Below, one piece after another: positions 4,840 through 5,372 of a DNA stretch of 5,372 nt. The notes under the pieces were generated by a model, which saw only the letters and a list, made by a program, of their open reading frames with translations, made no database searches and had not been told where the DNA came from. The position numbers were made by a program, and so were the translations under genes. Every line of letters begins with the position of its first letter. Within the stretch, counting starts at the first letter, position 1. The stretch lies in assembly GCA_026193555.1 (NCBI GenBank), contig JAPHUU010000424.1:1-5372 (forward strand). Reading direction: 5' to 3'. Origin of the DNA: Rhodanobacter sp. (GTDB lineage: Bacteria > Pseudomonadota > Gammaproteobacteria > Xanthomonadales > Rhodanobacteraceae).

Positions 4840-5372
4840 TTATTTGGGCTGCAACCGAACCCCGCCATCAAGGCGGATCGTCTCGCCATTGATGTAGCGG
4901 TTGCCGAGGATGAACGCCACGGTGTCGGCGTACTCGTTCGGCTGACCCAGTCGTGAGGGGAACGGGATCGAGGCGCTGAGCGACTGCTGTACCGCTTCGG
5001 GCATGCCGTCCACCATCGGGGTCCAGAAGATGCCCGGCGCGATTGTCGCCACGCGGATGCCGAAACGGGCCAGTTCGCGGGCCATCGGCAGAGTCATGCC
5101 GACCACGCCGCCTTTCGACGCCGAGTAGGCGGCCTGGCCGATCTGGCCCTCGTAGGCGGCGACGCTGGCGGTGTTGATGATCACGCCGCGCTCGCCGTCC
5201 TCACCCGCCTCGTTGCCCTGCATCAGCGCGGCGGCCGCCTTGGCCACGTTGAAGCTGCCGACCAGGTTCACCATCACCGTGGTGGCGAAGTTCGCCAGCG
5301 GCATCGCGCCTTCCTTGCCCAGCACGCGGCCGGCGCCGAGGATGCCGGCGCAGTTGATCAGCACATTGAGGC
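4840..5372 (-). CDS. SDR dehydrogenase, type-II 3-hydroxyacyl-CoA dehydrogenase-like (5' end outside window)
   Basis: The frame is open through the right edge (upstream codons read ...[10 protein letters not shown]), so the GTG at 5364-5362 is an internal valine, not the start. From there 174 residues run to TAA. Visible short-chain dehydrogenase features, counted from that valine, are NCAG (4-7, the NNAG element), NLVGSFNV with catalytic N33, the serine S67 in [17 protein letters not shown], and YSASK with Y80 and K84. PGIFWTPM (110-117) is the segment after the active site. The run [25 protein letters not shown] and the end [15 protein letters not shown] are typical of the HSD17B10/type-II 3-hydroxyacyl-CoA dehydrogenase group of about 255 residues. 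These use NAD+ to oxidise 3-hydroxyacyl-CoA or 2-methyl-3-hydroxybutyryl-CoA in fatty-acid or isoleucine breakdown. The missing part should hold about 80 residues with the GxxxGxG cofactor motif. The exact substrate cannot be told from the sequence. Confidence 0.88.
   Translation of the reverse strand, partial: LNVLINCAGILGAGRVLGKEGAMPLANFATTVMVNLVGSFNVAKAAAALMQGNEAGEDGERGVIINTASVAAYEGQIGQAAYSASKGGVVGMTLPMARELARFGIRVATIAPGIFWTPMVDGMPEAVQQSLSASIPFPSRLGQPNEYADTVAFILGNRYINGETIRLDGGVRLQPK

Noticed and set aside
4713..4889. N-terminal extension of EfpL into the repeat array
   Set aside because: The extension would be translated from the 7-bp repeats and overlap the SDR end. EfpL homologues start at the [10 protein letters not shown] position.
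5362..5364. GTG as start of the SDR gene
   Set aside because: The codons before it still read LN before VLINCAG, the normal family context, and the cofactor-binding N-terminus would be missing. The gene continues off the right edge.

Overview
The window looks like a chromosomal segment of a high-GC gammaproteobacterium. The gene set is a kynureninase, an aminocarboxymuconate-semialdehyde decarboxylase (ACMSD), an EfpL (YeiP) translation factor and a Gram-negative porin. Together with an intergenic array of 7-bp GGGAACG-type units, this best fits Xanthomonadales, perhaps Rhodanobacteraceae (Dyella/Rhodanobacter-like). The placement is inference from gene content and style; no marker gene in the window proves it. 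I see no rRNA, tRNA, CRISPR array, transposase or phage gene.

Layout: bases 1-860 (+) hold the C-terminal part of an outer-membrane porin whose start lies off the left edge. A strong hairpin follows it, then a short convergent intergenic region. From 1019 to the right edge everything is on the minus strand. In order of transcription (right to left) these are: an SDR dehydrogenase of the type-II 3-hydroxyacyl-CoA dehydrogenase kind (N-terminus off the right edge); an intergenic 7-bp repeat array with inverted arms; efpL; a 225-bp GC-rich intergenic region with several hairpins and a 17-bp palindrome; ACMSD; a small exported protein of unknown function; and kynU.

How the genes work together: ACMSD and kynureninase both belong to the kynurenine pathway of tryptophan breakdown. 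Kynureninase releases alanine from kynurenine or 3-hydroxykynurenine. ACMSD acts two steps later, after 3-hydroxyanthranilate dioxygenase, and diverts the ring-cleavage product away from quinolinate/NAD toward 2-aminomuconate semialdehyde. The dioxygenase, tryptophan dioxygenase and kynurenine monooxygenase are not in this window. Between the two enzymes, and joined to ACMSD by an ATGA stop/start overlap, sits a 174-residue protein with a clear signal peptide. It is the least explained gene here and the best candidate for something undescribed. EfpL (relief of ribosome stalling at certain proline motifs) and the SDR are probably separate transcription units, each followed by hairpin-rich DNA.

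The large open frames antisense to kynU and ACMSD are by-products of the GC-rich codons and are not annotated.
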